Shown here: piece by piece, positions 1 through 9,005 of the stretch
How positions within the stretch are numbered: position 1 is the first letter of the stretch
Layout of the letters: each line of letters begins with the position of its first letter
Assembly: GCA_947488845.1 (NCBI GenBank)
Contig: CANLBM010000008.1
Location: 62,001-126,000, forward strand
Source: an uncultured Sphingomonadaceae bacterium
GTDB lineage: Bacteria > Pseudomonadota > Alphaproteobacteria > Sphingomonadales > Sphingomonadaceae
Reading direction: 5' to 3'
DNA length: 64,000 nt
The notes under the pieces: model-generated
What the model saw: the letters and a program-made list of their open reading frames with translations, nothing else
Told to the model about the DNA's origin: nothing
The model's database searches: none
Position numbers and translations under genes: made by a program

Positions 1-593
1 AGCACCTCGGCCATCCGTTCTTTCAGCGCGAGATTGTCCGGCTCCGCGACCAGCGCATATTCGCCATTCGCCTGGGTATATTCGTGGGCGCAGTAAATCT
101 TGGTAGCGTCCGGCAGCGCCTCGAGCTTGCGCATATTATTGTACATCTGCTCCGCCGTCCCCTCGAACAGCCGCCCGCAACCCATGGCGAACAACGTATC
201 GCCGACGAACGCGACTTTTTCCGAAGGGATGTGAAAGGCAATATGGCCGGCGGTATGGGCCGGCACGTCGATCACCTCCGCAACCACATCGCCCAACCGG
301 ACCGTGTCGCCTTCCCGGACCATCGTGTCGAGCGTCGGGATGCGTTCCTTCTCGGCTTCCGGGCCGGTGATATGGCAGCCGGTCGCTTCCTTGATCGCGG
401 CATTGCCGCCGGTATGATCGGGGTGCCAATGAGTGTTCCAGATCTGGGTGATGGTCCAGCCGCGCTTTTCCGCCTCGGCGAGCACCGGTTCGGCGACCGC
501 CGGATCGACAACCATCGTCTCCTTCGATTCCGGTTCATGGACCAGCCAGACGTAATTATCTGACAATACGGGGATTCTGATAATTTCAAGCAT
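1..593 (-). CDS. gloB: Hydroxyacylglutathione hydrolase (glyoxalase II), partial
   Basis: Hydrolyses S-lactoylglutathione to D-lactate and glutathione in the cytoplasm, the second step of methylglyoxal detoxification. The reading frame starts at the ATG at 593 (MLEIIRIPVLSDNYVWLV) and stays open to the left edge. It carries the metallo-beta-lactamase metal site THWHPDHTGG at residues 54-63, then GDTLFAMGCGRLFEGT and CAHEYTQAN, all typical of GloB. About 197 codons are visible against 240-250 for the family, so the C-terminal helical substrate-binding part lies outside the window. The glyoxalase I gene is 1.8 kb away on the same strand, beyond a diguanylate cyclase gene. Confidence 0.93.
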   Translation of the reverse strand, partial: MLEIIRIPVLSDNYVWLVHEPESKETMVVDPAVAEPVLAEAEKRGWTITQIWNTHWHPDHTGGNAAIKEATGCHITGPEAEKERIPTLDTMVREGDTVRLGDVVAEVIDVPAHTAGHIAFHIPSEKVAFVGDTLFAMGCGRLFEGTAEQMYNNMRKLEALPDATKIYCAHEYTQANGEYALVAEPDNLALKERMAEV

Positions 594-703
594 GGCGGGC
601 AAATTACTCTGCAAATCCAGAACTGTCGATGGTTAACCTCAAAATAACAATTTGATCCTATCCCGCATAGTTCTGTTGCAGAGCTTGGAGAGAGGGGATT
701 CCA

Positions 704-2428
704 TTGCGCTTTATCGTCGCATTTCTGGTATATTTTTGCCTCTCCGCGCCTGCGCTTGCCGAAGTCCCGATGGCAGACAGATTATGCACATTGAGCAGCG
801 GGAACAATATTTCCGTGTCGGCAATGTTGAAGAGCGGAAAATCTTTTGACTGTTCCGAGAATAAATATGCCGTTGATGGTCCACGGGTCTGGGTAAAAAT
901 TCCCTTTCTCGCCGAGACTTTGCCGCCCGGTACGGTAGAAGTCCAGAGCGAGAGCAACGGGCTTAGCACATTACAGGTCCATGCCGTTCTCGATGATGGC
1001 GCTATCTTGACCTCCTATTTTTCCAGACAAGCGGTGATCGACAACTGGCGGCCAAAAGGGCGGTTCGGGTTAGCCATTCCCGGCACCGAATATCCCGAAG
1101 TCCGCAGCCGCATAAAGCAGGTCTATGTGACGATTGACAACCCGCGGGTAGTCAGTTCGATATCGCTGATTGAGTTGGCATCCCAGAAAAAGTGGGATGA
1201 TCTGATGCTGCCGCTCTCGATCATGTTTGCGGTGCTTTGCGGCATGGCGATCATGCCGCTGATCTACAATCTGTTCTTCTACAGAGCGCTGCATTACAGT
1301 TTCATGCTGTGGCACAGTCTGATGATCGGCGCGACCGTCGCCTATACATTCAGTTCTTCCGGCCTGATCTTCATCATCTTTCCCGAGACCAGCCTGACAA
1401 CAAAAATGCTGATCAATTACTGGGCTCTCGCGATCGGGTTTGCGGCCAGTGGTTTCTTTCTGGTCAGCTTTGTCGAACGGGGGAAAATCGCTCCCTGGCT
1501 GCGATCCGTTGTGCTCGTGACGGCCCTGTTGCCAATATTTGTGACGGCATTTGCCATGCAGATCGACGAGGGCTATAGAATGGCCGGACGCACTTATTAT
1601 CACGGTTCATTTTTGCCGGCGTTTCTCATTGTACTTTACACAATGGGGCACGCACTGCGCCGCGGCAGCACGGCGATCTGGTTCCAGATTGCCGGCTGGG
1701 TTCCGATCATTATTTTCGGGCTGGACCGGGTGGCGCGCGGCATGGACCTCTATATCGGCTGGACTATACTCGACTATGGTCTTTATTTCACGCTGGTGCT
1801 CGAAACGATCATCCTCGCGATCGGCGTCGCCAACCGGATTCTTCGGCTGCGCCAGCAGCATGAAAGCACCTTGCGCAAACAGGTCGAACTGACCCTGCTC
1901 GCGGATACGGACGGACTGACGACAATGAACAATCGCCGTGCGTTCGAGCGGGAGTTCGGGCGCAACCTGCACGAATATAGCTACAGCCACCTTGCGATTA
2001 TCGACATTGACTTCTTCAAGCGGGTCAATGACCTCTACGGCCATGAAGTCGGTGACGAGGTATTACGGGTCGTCGGCAAAGAGCTCGATGCAACCCGTCA
2101 TTTCGCGGCCCGGATCGGCGGTGAAGAATTCACCCTGCTGCTCAAACCCGACGGCCGGGATAACCGGAAGAAATTTCCCGCCAATGCGCTCACAAAAATA
2201 TGTGAAGACCTGATCAATGCCGTGCACGAACGTGTACCGGAAATCCAGGAACCGGTCACATTTTCCGTCGGCGTTGCCTCGATAGGCAAGCGCGCCTCCC
2301 TGCGCAGCGTGATGGCAACCGCCGACCGGCGTCTCTATGATGCAAAAAACAACGGCCGCAACCAGGTCGTGTGGATCGATATATCCAAGATTAGCCCGCC
2401 CATACCGACCGGCAAGGCTTCAATCTAA
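704..2428 (+). CDS. Membrane diguanylate cyclase with 7TM-DISM sensor (GGEEF)
   Basis: Predicted to make cyclic di-GMP from two GTP in response to an extracytoplasmic signal. The 574-residue protein has a signal peptide (residues 1-19, ending APALA), a periplasmic beta-rich 7TMR-DISMED2-like domain to about 165, seven membrane segments from about 170 to 385, and a GGDEF domain from about 395. The active-site loop reads RIGGEEF (GGEEF at 472-476), so catalysis is expected. The RxxD inhibitory site normally nine residues before GGEEF is replaced by ATRH, so product inhibition at that site is unlikely. The start is TTG at 704, chosen because a strong purine-rich Shine-Dalgarno (GGAGAGAGGGG) lies just before it and no ATG fits. 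Confidence 0.88.
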   Translation: MRFIVAFLVYFCLSAPALAEVPMADRLCTLSSGNNISVSAMLKSGKSFDCSENKYAVDGPRVWVKIPFLAETLPPGTVEVQSESNGLSTLQVHAVLDDGAILTSYFSRQAVIDNWRPKGRFGLAIPGTEYPEVRSRIKQVYVTIDNPRVVSSISLIELASQKKWDDLMLPLSIMFAVLCGMAIMPLIYNLFFYRALHYSFMLWHSLMIGATVAYTFSSSGLIFIIFPETSLTTKMLINYWALAIGFAASGFFLVSFVERGKIAPWLRSVVLVTALLPIFVTAFAMQIDEGYRMAGRTYYHGSFLPAFLIVLYTMGHALRRGSTAIWFQIAGWVPIIIFGLDRVARGMDLYIGWTILDYGLYFTLVLETIILAIGVANRILRLRQQHESTLRKQVELTLLADTDGLTTMNNRRAFEREFGRNLHEYSYSHLAIIDIDFFKRVNDLYGHEVGDEVLRVVGKELDATRHFAARIGGEEFTLLLKPDGRDNRKKFPANALTKICEDLINAVHERVPEIQEPVTFSVGVASIGKRASLRSVMATADRRLYDAKNNGRNQVVWIDISKISPPIPTGKASI

Positions 2429-2441
2429 CGGCGCTCAGGGC

Positions 2442-2885
2442 TTACCACTCGCCGATATTCTCCATACTAGCCCAAGGCTCCTGAACCGGCAGTCGATCAC
2501 CCTTTTGCAGCAGCTCGACCGAGATATTGTCCGGCGAACGCACGAAAGCCATATGGCCATCGCGGGGCGGACGGTTGATCGTCACACCGGCATCCATCAA
2601 TGTCTGGCACAAGGCGTAAATATCATCGACGGCATAAGCAAGATGACCAAAATTGCGGCCACCGTTATATTGTTCGGCCGGGCTGCCGTCTTCCGATGGC
2701 CAATTATAGGTCAGCTCGACTTCGGCAACATCCTTCTGCCCCGGGCCAGCGAGGAAAATCAGCGTAAAACGCCCCTGTTCGCTATCATAGCGGCGGACCT
2801 CTTCCAGACCCAATAGCCCGAAAAAGGCGACCGTTGCTTCCGGATCACTGACCCTGAGCATCGTGTGCAGATATTTTATAGTCAT
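2442..2885 (-). CDS. gloA: Lactoylglutathione lyase (glyoxalase I)
   Basis: Converts the hemithioacetal of methylglyoxal and glutathione to S-lactoylglutathione, the substrate of GloB. Single VOC-fold protein of 147 residues. The four expected metal ligands are visible in order: His in KYLHTMLRV, Glu in AEVELTYNW, His in FGHLAYAV and Glu in ISVELLQ. Start chosen at the ATG at 2885 (MTIKYLHTML) because GGAG lies just upstream; an in-frame ATG at 2906 would add seven residues without a good ribosome site. It converges with the diguanylate cyclase gene, whose stop is 13 bases away. Confidence 0.92.
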   Translation of the reverse strand: MTIKYLHTMLRVSDPEATVAFFGLLGLEEVRRYDSEQGRFTLIFLAGPGQKDVAEVELTYNWPSEDGSPAEQYNGGRNFGHLAYAVDDIYALCQTLMDAGVTINRPPRDGHMAFVRSPDNISVELLQKGDRLPVQEPWASMENIGEW

Positions 2886-2993
2886 TGGAAACTCCATTCG
2901 TCGCAATTCAGAAACGGTTCATCGCAGATATCGCACAGCCGAACCGGGTCATTTCCAACAGCCTAAGCGGCTTTTGAACGGAGGGAAAGAGAG

Positions 2994-3713
2994 ATGAGCG
3001 AGAAATTTATCGAGAGCAAACACAAGGTCTGGCTGGCCAGCGCAGGCCTACTGACCATCGGTCTTATTACAGGCGGCTATTTGCTGGGTGATGGCTTGCT
3101 GCGCGCCAAAATGGCGGATCGCAGCGTCACCGTGCGCGGCCTTGCCGAGCGTGACGTAACCGCCGACCTTGCCACCTGGACCATCGCCTACAGCGCGCAG
3201 TCCACCGACCTGCAGAGCGCCCAGACCGATATCGATCGCGACACTGCTGCAATCACCAGCTTTTTCAAGGAACTCGGCTTCAAGGCAGATGCGCTCAAAC
3301 CAACCGGTGCCAACGTCAACCAATATAGCAACAACGGCATCCCCCAATATACGATCCGTCAGCGGCTCAGCCTGCGCACCGATGATATCGACAAGGCCCA
3401 GGCCGCTGTCGCCCGGCAATTCGATCTCGTCCGGCGCGGAGTCGTGCTCGAGGACGGTTCCGGGATGAGCTATACCTTTACCAAGCTCGACGAGATCAAA
3501 CCCGAAATGGTCGCTGAAGCCACCAAGGACGCGCGCAAGTCGGCGGAACAATTTGCCGAAGATAGCGGCACCGACGTCGGCGGAATAAAATCCGCCACCC
3601 AGGGCTATTTCAGCATCGACAGCCGTGACGGCGACGCCGGCGGCTATGGTGTGACCGACACGCCGTATAAAAAGGTCCGGGTGGTCACGACGGTGAATTT
3701 CTATCTGGACTAG
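2994..3713 (+). CDS. SIMPL domain (DUF541) periplasmic protein
   Basis: Protein of 239 residues with one N-terminal membrane anchor (about residues 13-32) followed by a SIMPL/DUF541 domain facing the periplasm (SVTVRGLAERDVTADLATW at its start, VRVVTTVNFYLD at its end). The family includes E. coli YggE, linked to lowered oxidative stress, but its biochemical activity is not established. A good Shine-Dalgarno (GGAGGGAAAGAGAG) precedes the ATG. It is transcribed alone and convergently with the TPR gene. Confidence 0.85.
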   Translation: MSEKFIESKHKVWLASAGLLTIGLITGGYLLGDGLLRAKMADRSVTVRGLAERDVTADLATWTIAYSAQSTDLQSAQTDIDRDTAAITSFFKELGFKADALKPTGANVNQYSNNGIPQYTIRQRLSLRTDDIDKAQAAVARQFDLVRRGVVLEDGSGMSYTFTKLDEIKPEMVAEATKDARKSAEQFAEDSGTDVGGIKSATQGYFSIDSRDGDAGGYGVTDTPYKKVRVVTTVNFYLD

Positions 3714-3789
3714 AGGCGCGATGCGAGGCGGTCGCTGACTGGATCGGGACCGTCTTGCACCTCACCACAGCCCCTTGCCCAAGCAGGGA

Positions 3790-4620
3790 TTATTGCTCGG
3801 CGCTCGCCTCCAACTGGGCGAGATAACGGGTTGCTGCTTGGGCAGAGCTGCTGTCCGGATCATATTTGACCGCCTGCTCCCAGTTGATCCTGGCATTGGC
3901 AATATCACCCGCTTCATAAGCGATATTCCCCGCCTCCAGCGCGATAGCCGGATCACTTGTAACCAGCCTGGCGGCCATACCAATATCCGTCTTGGCTTGG
4001 ACAAGATCGCCCATCCGCCGCGCCAGCGTCGCCGACAGCAGCCAGCCGAGGGGATCTTCGGGCACAAGTTCATGCACCAGTGAGAATTGCTGCTTCGCCT
4101 CGTCATATTTGTTCAGCGCAACAAAGGCGCGCGCCATATCCAGATGCACTTCGCCTTTCAGCAATCCATCAAGATCCTTCTGCTCCAGTGCAGCGCCGAA
4201 ATATTTCAGCGCAAGCTGATGATCGCCGCTGGCCAGCGCCGCGTTGCCGGCCTGTGACCAGAAATTGGCAGCGCGCTCGTCGCCCGCGGCCTGCGCATTC
4301 TCTGCTGCCTGGACAAATTCGACAATCGCCTTTGGCCAATTTTCCTGTTCGGCATAAGCGAAACCAAGACAATTGCGCGCCAGATATCCGCCGCCCTCGA
4401 TTTGCCATTTATTCGCTGCGAGCAAACCATTGGCCGGATCGTCAGCTGCCTGATCGAGACATTGATCAAAGCGGATGTCGCTAGCTGTTCTCGCTTTGAC
4501 AGGGGGCGCATTGACCGGTCCCTCGCGCTTGACCTCCGATGGCCGAAGAACAGGGTCGATCGGCGAACCATAAGGCGTGGCCGATTGCATCAACAGGGGA
4601 AGAAGTAGCGACGAAATCAT
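3790..4620 (-). CDS. Exported TPR-repeat protein
   Basis: 276 residues beginning with a short hydrophobic leader (MISSLLLPLLMQSATP) consistent with export. From about residue 85 onward it is a chain of helical tetratricopeptide repeats (for example NWPKAIVEFVQAAENAQAAG, ALKYFGAALEQKDL, ANARINWEQAVKYDPDS). TPR arrays mediate protein contacts. No catalytic motif is seen and no partner is obvious. It lies 207 bases downstream of the hydrolase gene on the same strand. Confidence 0.75.
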   Translation of the reverse strand: MISSLLLPLLMQSATPYGSPIDPVLRPSEVKREGPVNAPPVKARTASDIRFDQCLDQAADDPANGLLAANKWQIEGGGYLARNCLGFAYAEQENWPKAIVEFVQAAENAQAAGDERAANFWSQAGNAALASGDHQLALKYFGAALEQKDLDGLLKGEVHLDMARAFVALNKYDEAKQQFSLVHELVPEDPLGWLLSATLARRMGDLVQAKTDIGMAARLVTSDPAIALEAGNIAYEAGDIANARINWEQAVKYDPDSSSAQAATRYLAQLEASAEQ

Positions 4621-4663
4621 GGATGATATGTCCGTTATTGGCTTCGATTAAGGAGAGTGCCTC

Positions 4664-5410
4664 TCATCCCAGTCGTGACAAAATGTCGATCAGCAAGGCA
4701 ATATCCTGATCCCGGGACAGTCGGTGATCGCCATCCTTTACCAGATGGACCTGCACATCATCTGAACGGATCTTCTTGGCGATCTCGAGACTATAGGCCC
4801 AGGGCACATCACTATCTTTCTGCCCGTGAAGCAGCCGCACCGCACCGTCGAACGCGATTTCCTTGTGGAGCAAACGGGCGCCATCACCCGACTGCCAGAA
4901 GGTCCGCGTGGTGACATAGGGCTCTTCGGAATATTCGCTTTCTTCCTCCAGCTTGCCCTCGCGCAGGATGGTCATTTTCTGATCCTGGGTGAAGCCCCAG
5001 TCGGTAAAGTCCGGCGCAGCTGCGATACCGACCAGATTCTTGACCCGCATCGGCCGCGACAGCGCTACCAGCAACATCAGCCAGCCACCCATCGACGATC
5101 CGATCAGGGTGATCGAACCCGAAGTGACCTTGTCGATCAGAAACAGCACATCATCGCGCCAGTCGATCAGGCTCTGAGCCTCGAACTCGCCGCCGCTCGC
5201 GCCGCAACCGGCATAGTCGAGCCGCAGCATCGCCCTGCCCTGCTGCTTTGCCCAGGCATCGACCGCAAGCGCCTTGCCGCCTTCCATGTCCGACATATAG
5301 CCGGGCAGGAAAACCAGCGTCGTCCCGTTCACGCCCGGCTCGGGCGGGGTATAGCAATAGGCGAGCGTTGCACCGCCGGGACGGTCAAGGTTCAAAATTT
5401 CGTCTTCCAT
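4664..5410 (-). CDS. Alpha/beta hydrolase, ABHD10-like serine hydrolase
   Basis: Cytoplasmic alpha/beta hydrolase of 248 residues. The nucleophile elbow is GSSMGG with Ser106; the acid is probably the Asp in KDSDVPW and the His lies in DGDHRLS near the C-terminus. The segments SSMGGWLMLL and IAAAPDF resemble the ABHD10 family of thioesterases and esterases (knowledge of the family, not measured here), so an acyl-thioester or ester substrate is plausible. The ATG at 5410 is the only reasonable start. Substrate unknown. Confidence 0.82.
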   Translation of the reverse strand: MEDEILNLDRPGGATLAYCYTPPEPGVNGTTLVFLPGYMSDMEGGKALAVDAWAKQQGRAMLRLDYAGCGASGGEFEAQSLIDWRDDVLFLIDKVTSGSITLIGSSMGGWLMLLVALSRPMRVKNLVGIAAAPDFTDWGFTQDQKMTILREGKLEEESEYSEEPYVTTRTFWQSGDGARLLHKEIAFDGAVRLLHGQKDSDVPWAYSLEIAKKIRSDDVQVHLVKDGDHRLSRDQDIALLIDILSRLG

Positions 5411-5516
5411 AGATTATTCCGTCTGCCTGTCCCCGCGAAGGCGGCGATCCATCTCCTGCCATATAGTCAAATAAAGCCGGATGAGAAGGTACAGCGGCTA
5501 GCCGCGTGCGCAAGAA

Positions 5517-5864
5517 TCAGCTGGCGGCAAAATAGACAATCGCCAGACAAAGAAAGGCGATGATCAGCATACCGATATTGGATATCAGCGGTCGCTTGGC
5601 TCGCGGCAGCAGCGGTACCAGCTCTGCGGGGAGACCACCCTTGAACCCCATCTTCCATTTCTGCCGGCTCTTGATGCCGTCCTCGAGACCGAAGACAAGG
5701 GAGTCCCCTTCCTTGCCGCGATAGACCAGATCACCGAAAAAATAGGCTTCGCTACGCCAGAGTTGCTCGTAAAGTACGAATGTCTTGCCGACAGTTTCCA
5801 TCCGCACCCGGCGTTTCAGGGCATTATCGCTATCGACAAGCCAGATATTTGCAGGATCGGACAT
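5517..5864 (-). CDS. Small protein with C-terminal membrane anchor, unknown function
   Basis: 115 residues, not recognised. The N-terminal 85 residues look like a soluble beta-rich domain (MSDPANIWLVDSDNALKRR, then YEQLWRSEAYFFGDLVYRG). Residues about 95-113 are one hydrophobic helix (NIGMLIIAFLCLAIVYFA) ending three residues from the C-terminus, the layout of a tail-anchored protein. Codon use matches its neighbours. It sits between the hydrolase gene and the XRE operon, all on the minus strand. Confidence 0.6.
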   Translation of the reverse strand: MSDPANIWLVDSDNALKRRVRMETVGKTFVLYEQLWRSEAYFFGDLVYRGKEGDSLVFGLEDGIKSRQKWKMGFKGGLPAELVPLLPRAKRPLISNIGMLIIAFLCLAIVYFAAS

Positions 5865-5916
5865 GGACCGAGCTTAAATCAACATTAGCTCCAGTGCATC
5901 ACAATTCTTCAGTCGA

Positions 5917-6108
5917 TTAATCGTGCTGGAATATCTCCTCGATCGGCATTTCGAAAAGATGGGAAATCTTGAACGCGAGCGGCAGCGACGGATCATATTT
6001 CCCGGTTTCAATCGCGTTGACGCTTTGCCGGGAAACCTTGAGCCGTTCGGCGAGATCAGCCTGCGACCAGTCGCGTTCGGCGCGAAGCACCTTGAGGCGG
6101 TTCTTCAT
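5917..6108 (-). CDS. Small XRE-family transcriptional regulator
   Basis: 63-residue protein that is almost entirely one Cro/CI-type helix-turn-helix (KNRLKVLRAERDWSQADLAE, then LKVSRQSVNAIETGKYDPSL). It belongs to the short XRE type typically found beside a small integral membrane protein gene. Its start overlaps the stop of the upstream membrane protein gene (positions 6105-6108), which implies translational coupling. It most likely represses its own operon through the paired palindromes at 6670-6726. Confidence 0.88.
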   Translation of the reverse strand: MKNRLKVLRAERDWSQADLAERLKVSRQSVNAIETGKYDPSLPLAFKISHLFEMPIEEIFQHD

Positions 6109-6536
6109 GTGTTGAGCCCGCGAAAACGATAGAAAAAATAGCCGAGACTCCAGCTGCCCATCATCACCGAGATCAGATCATCGCGCGTAATCGGCGGCAA
6201 TATGCCGGAACCAAACTCCCATATCATATTGACCAGCATCGTCGTGATTATCGCAATTACCGCCCCGTTGGCGACCATCTGAAACATATAATCATCCAGA
6301 TGCTTGCGATCGAGCTTCGCGCCCACAATCGCTATCGCCGAAAGCGCCACCATCGCTCCGATCAGCAAGGCCAGTTTGGGAAACAGCGGCGGAGGTACAA
6401 ACTGGCTGACATCGGTCTTCAGCCCGCTCAGCACCGATAGTCCGATGCTGGCGACCAGCAGGAACAGGAACAGCCAGTCGGGCTTGATCCAGTTCCGCAT
6501 GCGGGGCCATGGGCTCTTTCCAGACTGCTTTCCCAT
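6105..6536 (-). CDS. Multi-pass membrane protein of the XRE operon
   Basis: 143 residues from the ATG at 6536 (MGKQSGKSPWPRMRNW), with four predicted membrane helices: WLFLFLLVASIGLSVLSG, LALLIGAMVALSAIAIVG, VANGAVIAIITTMLVNMIW and a weaker one near the C-terminus. Function unknown. Membrane proteins paired with short XRE regulators are common and poorly characterised. The ATG at 6536 is preferred over an in-frame one at 6581 because the small ORF upstream ends only five bases before it, as in a tight operon. It overlaps the XRE gene by four bases. Confidence 0.72.
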   Translation of the reverse strand: MGKQSGKSPWPRMRNWIKPDWLFLFLLVASIGLSVLSGLKTDVSQFVPPPLFPKLALLIGAMVALSAIAIVGAKLDRKHLDDYMFQMVANGAVIAIITTMLVNMIWEFGSGILPPITRDDLISVMMGSWSLGYFFYRFRGLNT

Positions 6537-6541
6537 GGCGC

Positions 6542-6637
6542 TCACATCGCCCCCAGAAACAGGATTACCAGCGCCGCCCACATGGCGATATTTTCATTGG
6601 GCGTCATCGCCCGGCCCCAGCAGCGTTTCGATTTCAT
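6542..6637 (-). CDS. 31-residue membrane peptide, first gene of XRE operon
   Basis: A short gene opening at the ATG at 6637 (MKSKRCWGRAMTPNENIAMW and continuing) and ending in a hydrophobic helix (WAALVILFLGAM) right at the stop codon. It has an excellent Shine-Dalgarno, GGAGG, six bases upstream, better than those of the next two genes. It is the first gene after the operator region. The two downstream genes follow at +5 bases and with a 4-base overlap, so it looks like a genuine operon member. Function unknown; a small regulatory or sensor membrane peptide is an inference. Confidence 0.6.
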   Translation of the reverse strand: MKSKRCWGRAMTPNENIAMWAALVILFLGAM

Positions 6638-6663
6638 GATCTTCCTCCATCAAGCGACATGGA

Positions 6664-6732
6664 CATTATGTCATGTCTACTTGACTTATTTGCGCGATTC
6701 GCGCGTAAATGTCAAGTGAACATGACATAATG
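6664..6732. promoter_or_regulatory. Twin palindromic operators between XRE operon and thrS
   Basis: Two copies of the 16-base palindrome GTCANGTNNACNTGAC lie at 6670-6685 and 6711-6726, 41 bases apart start to start, close to four DNA turns. The two sites are also mirror images of each other over a wider span: CATTATGTCATGT at 6664 returns inverted at 6720-6732. TTGACT/TTGACA hexamers that could be -35 elements are embedded in them. The location, upstream of the XRE operon, suggests autoregulation. thrS starts 149 bases to the right, so an effect on it is possible. Binding is inferred. Confidence 0.7.
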
Positions 6733-6880
6733 AATATGACACTTTCCACATAAGTTCTGCGATCTCCCTGATTTGGTTGACTTGAAACCGCAAAAGTCTA
6801 AGTCCAATCCACCCTTGTAAGGACTGCAGAAAGCCCTTCCTTGGCCCCAACTTTGACAAACTTTGAGATGACCTGAGCCC

Positions 6881-8887
6881 ATGACCGAGATGATCAAGAT
6901 CACCCTTCCCGACGGCAGCGCGCGTGAAGTGGCCATGGGCACTACCCCCGCACAGATTGCCGCCGACATCGGACCGGGCCTTGCCAAAGCCGCGCTGGCC
7001 GCGAAGATTGACGGCGAGCTGCGCGATATCATGCGGCCGCTGACGGAAGACACGGAACTGGCGCTGGTCACCTCCCGCGACGAGGAAGACGCGCTGGAAC
7101 TGGCCCGCCATGACTATGCCCATGTGCTGGCAGAGGCGGTGCAGAACATCTTCCCCGGCACGCAGATCACCTTTGGCCCGTCGACCGACGACGGCTTTTA
7201 CTATGACTTCGCGCCCGCCGGCGATCCGTTCACCGACGAGGATCTGCCCAGGATCGAGGAAGAAATGCAGCGGATCATCGCCGCCGACAAGCCTCTGCGC
7301 CGGGAGGTCTGGCAACGCGATGATCTGATCGTCCGCTGGCAGAAGGATGGCGAGACGTTCAAGGCCGAATGGGCCGCAGAGCTGCCCGAGGGTGACGAGA
7401 TCACGGTCTACTGGTCGGGTGACGACTGGATGGACATGTGCCGCGGCCCGCATCTCGCCTCGACCGGCAAGCTCGATCCCAAGGCGTTCAAGCTGATGCG
7501 CGTGTCCGGCGCCTATTGGCGCGGCGACCAGCGCAATCCGCAATTGTCGCGCATCTACGGCACCGGCTGGCTCAACAAGAAACAGCTCGCCGCGCATTTG
7601 TTGCGGCTCGAAGAAGCGGCCAAGCGCGACCACCGCAAACTCGGCCAGGAAATGGATCTCTACCATATCCAGTCCGAAGCGCAGGGCAGCATTTTCTGGC
7701 ACCCCAAGGGCTATGTGATCTGGCAGGCGCTCGAGCAATATATGCGCCGCCGCCAGATCGAGGCGGGCTATGAAGAGGTCAAGACGCCGCAGTTGATGGA
7801 CGTGCGGCAGTGGGAGCAATCCGGCCACTGGGGCAAATATAGCGAGAATATGTTCGCGGTTCCCGACGAGGTTCCCGACGCCGAGAGCGACGGCCCCGTT
7901 GTCACCGGCACGTCCGACATGATGGCGATCAAGCCGATGAACTGTCCGGCCCATGTTCTGGTCTTCCGGCAGGGCATCAAGAGCTACCGCGACCTGCCGA
8001 TCCGCATGGCCGAATTCGGCTGCTGCCACCGCAACGAACCGCATGGCGCGCTGCACGGGCTGATGCGGGTACGCCAATTCACCCAGGATGACGCGCATAT
8101 CTTCTGCACGAGGGAGCAGCTGATCGAGGAAGTCGGCCTGTTCTGCGACATGCTCGACCGCTGCTACCGCGATCTCGGCTTTGAAAATTACGCGATCAAA
8201 CTGGCATTGCGCCCCGACAAGCGCATCGGCAGTGACGAGATGTGGGACTGGTCGGAACAGTCCCTGCGCGACGCCGTCGTGGCGACCGGGCGTGACACCG
8301 AAGAATATGGCTGGGAAGAATTGCCCGGCGAAGGTGCCTTTTATGCGCCGAAGCTCGAATTCCACCTGACCGACGCCATCGGCCGGACCTGGCAGGTCGG
8401 CACGATCCAGACCGACACGGTTCTGCCGGAACGTCTCGACGCGACCTATGTCGGCGAGGATGGCGAGCGCCACCAGCCGATCATGCTGCACCGCGCGATT
8501 CTCGGCTCCTTCGAACGGTTTATCGGCATTCTCATCGAACATTATGCCGGCAAGCTGCCGCTCTGGCTGGCACCGACCCAGGCGGTCGTCGCGACAATCG
8601 TCACCGACGCCAATCCATATGCCGAGCAGGTGGTTGCACGACTGAAGGCAGTCGGCATCCGGGTCGAGGCCGATCTCCGCAACGAGAAGATCAACTACAA
8701 GGTGCGCGAGCATTCAGTGGGAAAAGTCCCGAATATCCTAGTGGTTGGCATGCGCGAAGCGGAAGAAGGCAAGGTCGCCCTGCGCCGGCTCGGCCAGAAG
8801 GAGCAGGAATTTCTAACCCTCGACGAGGCCGTGGCCATGTTGAAAAGCGAGGCGTTACCCCCGGACTTGAAATCTGCCGAAAAATGA
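6881..8887 (+). CDS. thrS: Threonine--tRNA ligase
   Basis: Charges tRNA-Thr with threonine in the cytoplasm. Full-length class II synthetase of 668 residues: N-terminal TGS domain (1-65), editing/SAD domain (about 70-230), catalytic core and C-terminal anticodon-binding domain (about 560-655). Visible signatures are [10 protein letters not shown] with the zinc-ligand Cys near residue 355, [20 protein letters not shown] (class II motif 2) and [13 protein letters not shown] (motif 3). ATG preceded by GATGACCTGAG is the natural start. It is followed at 132 bases by infC, the conserved thrS-infC order. I see no T-box-like leader. Confidence 0.97.
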   Translation: MTEMIKITLPDGSAREVAMGTTPAQIAADIGPGLAKAALAAKIDGELRDIMRPLTEDTELALVTSRDEEDALELARHDYAHVLAEAVQNIFPGTQITFGPSTDDGFYYDFAPAGDPFTDEDLPRIEEEMQRIIAADKPLRREVWQRDDLIVRWQKDGETFKAEWAAELPEGDEITVYWSGDDWMDMCRGPHLASTGKLDPKAFKLMRVSGAYWRGDQRNPQLSRIYGTGWLNKKQLAAHLLRLEEAAKRDHRKLGQEMDLYHIQSEAQGSIFWHPKGYVIWQALEQYMRRRQIEAGYEEVKTPQLMDVRQWEQSGHWGKYSENMFAVPDEVPDAESDGPVVTGTSDMMAIKPMNCPAHVLVFRQGIKSYRDLPIRMAEFGCCHRNEPHGALHGLMRVRQFTQDDAHIFCTREQLIEEVGLFCDMLDRCYRDLGFENYAIKLALRPDKRIGSDEMWDWSEQSLRDAVVATGRDTEEYGWEELPGEGAFYAPKLEFHLTDAIGRTWQVGTIQTDTVLPERLDATYVGEDGERHQPIMLHRAILGSFERFIGILIEHYAGKLPLWLAPTQAVVATIVTDANPYAEQVVARLKAVGIRVEADLRNEKINYKVREHSVGKVPNILVVGMREAEEGKVALRRLGQKEQEFLTLDEAVAMLKSEALPPDLKSAEK

Positions 8888-9005
8888 CCATATAATTGAC
8901 GAAGCTGTGGCATTCTCACCACAATTCTGATGGCTAATATCTGTTTCGCCATCAAGAAGGCTTTATTCATGTAAACTTTGCGGCTAATGAGCCAGCACAA
9001 CCACT

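Noticed and set aside
136..589. Open frames of about 100 codons at the left edge on both strands
   Set aside because: They overlap gloB in wrong frames; the gloB frame carries THWHPDHTGG and is open to the window edge.
6733..6880. T-box or attenuator upstream of thrS
   Set aside because: No terminator-like hairpin with a T run and no T-box sequence is visible; T-boxes are also not expected in this group.
6686..8713. 675-codon open frame on the minus strand opposite thrS
   Set aside because: It is the antisense shadow of a highly conserved synthetase gene; the translation has no family character and the frame follows from GC-rich codon use.
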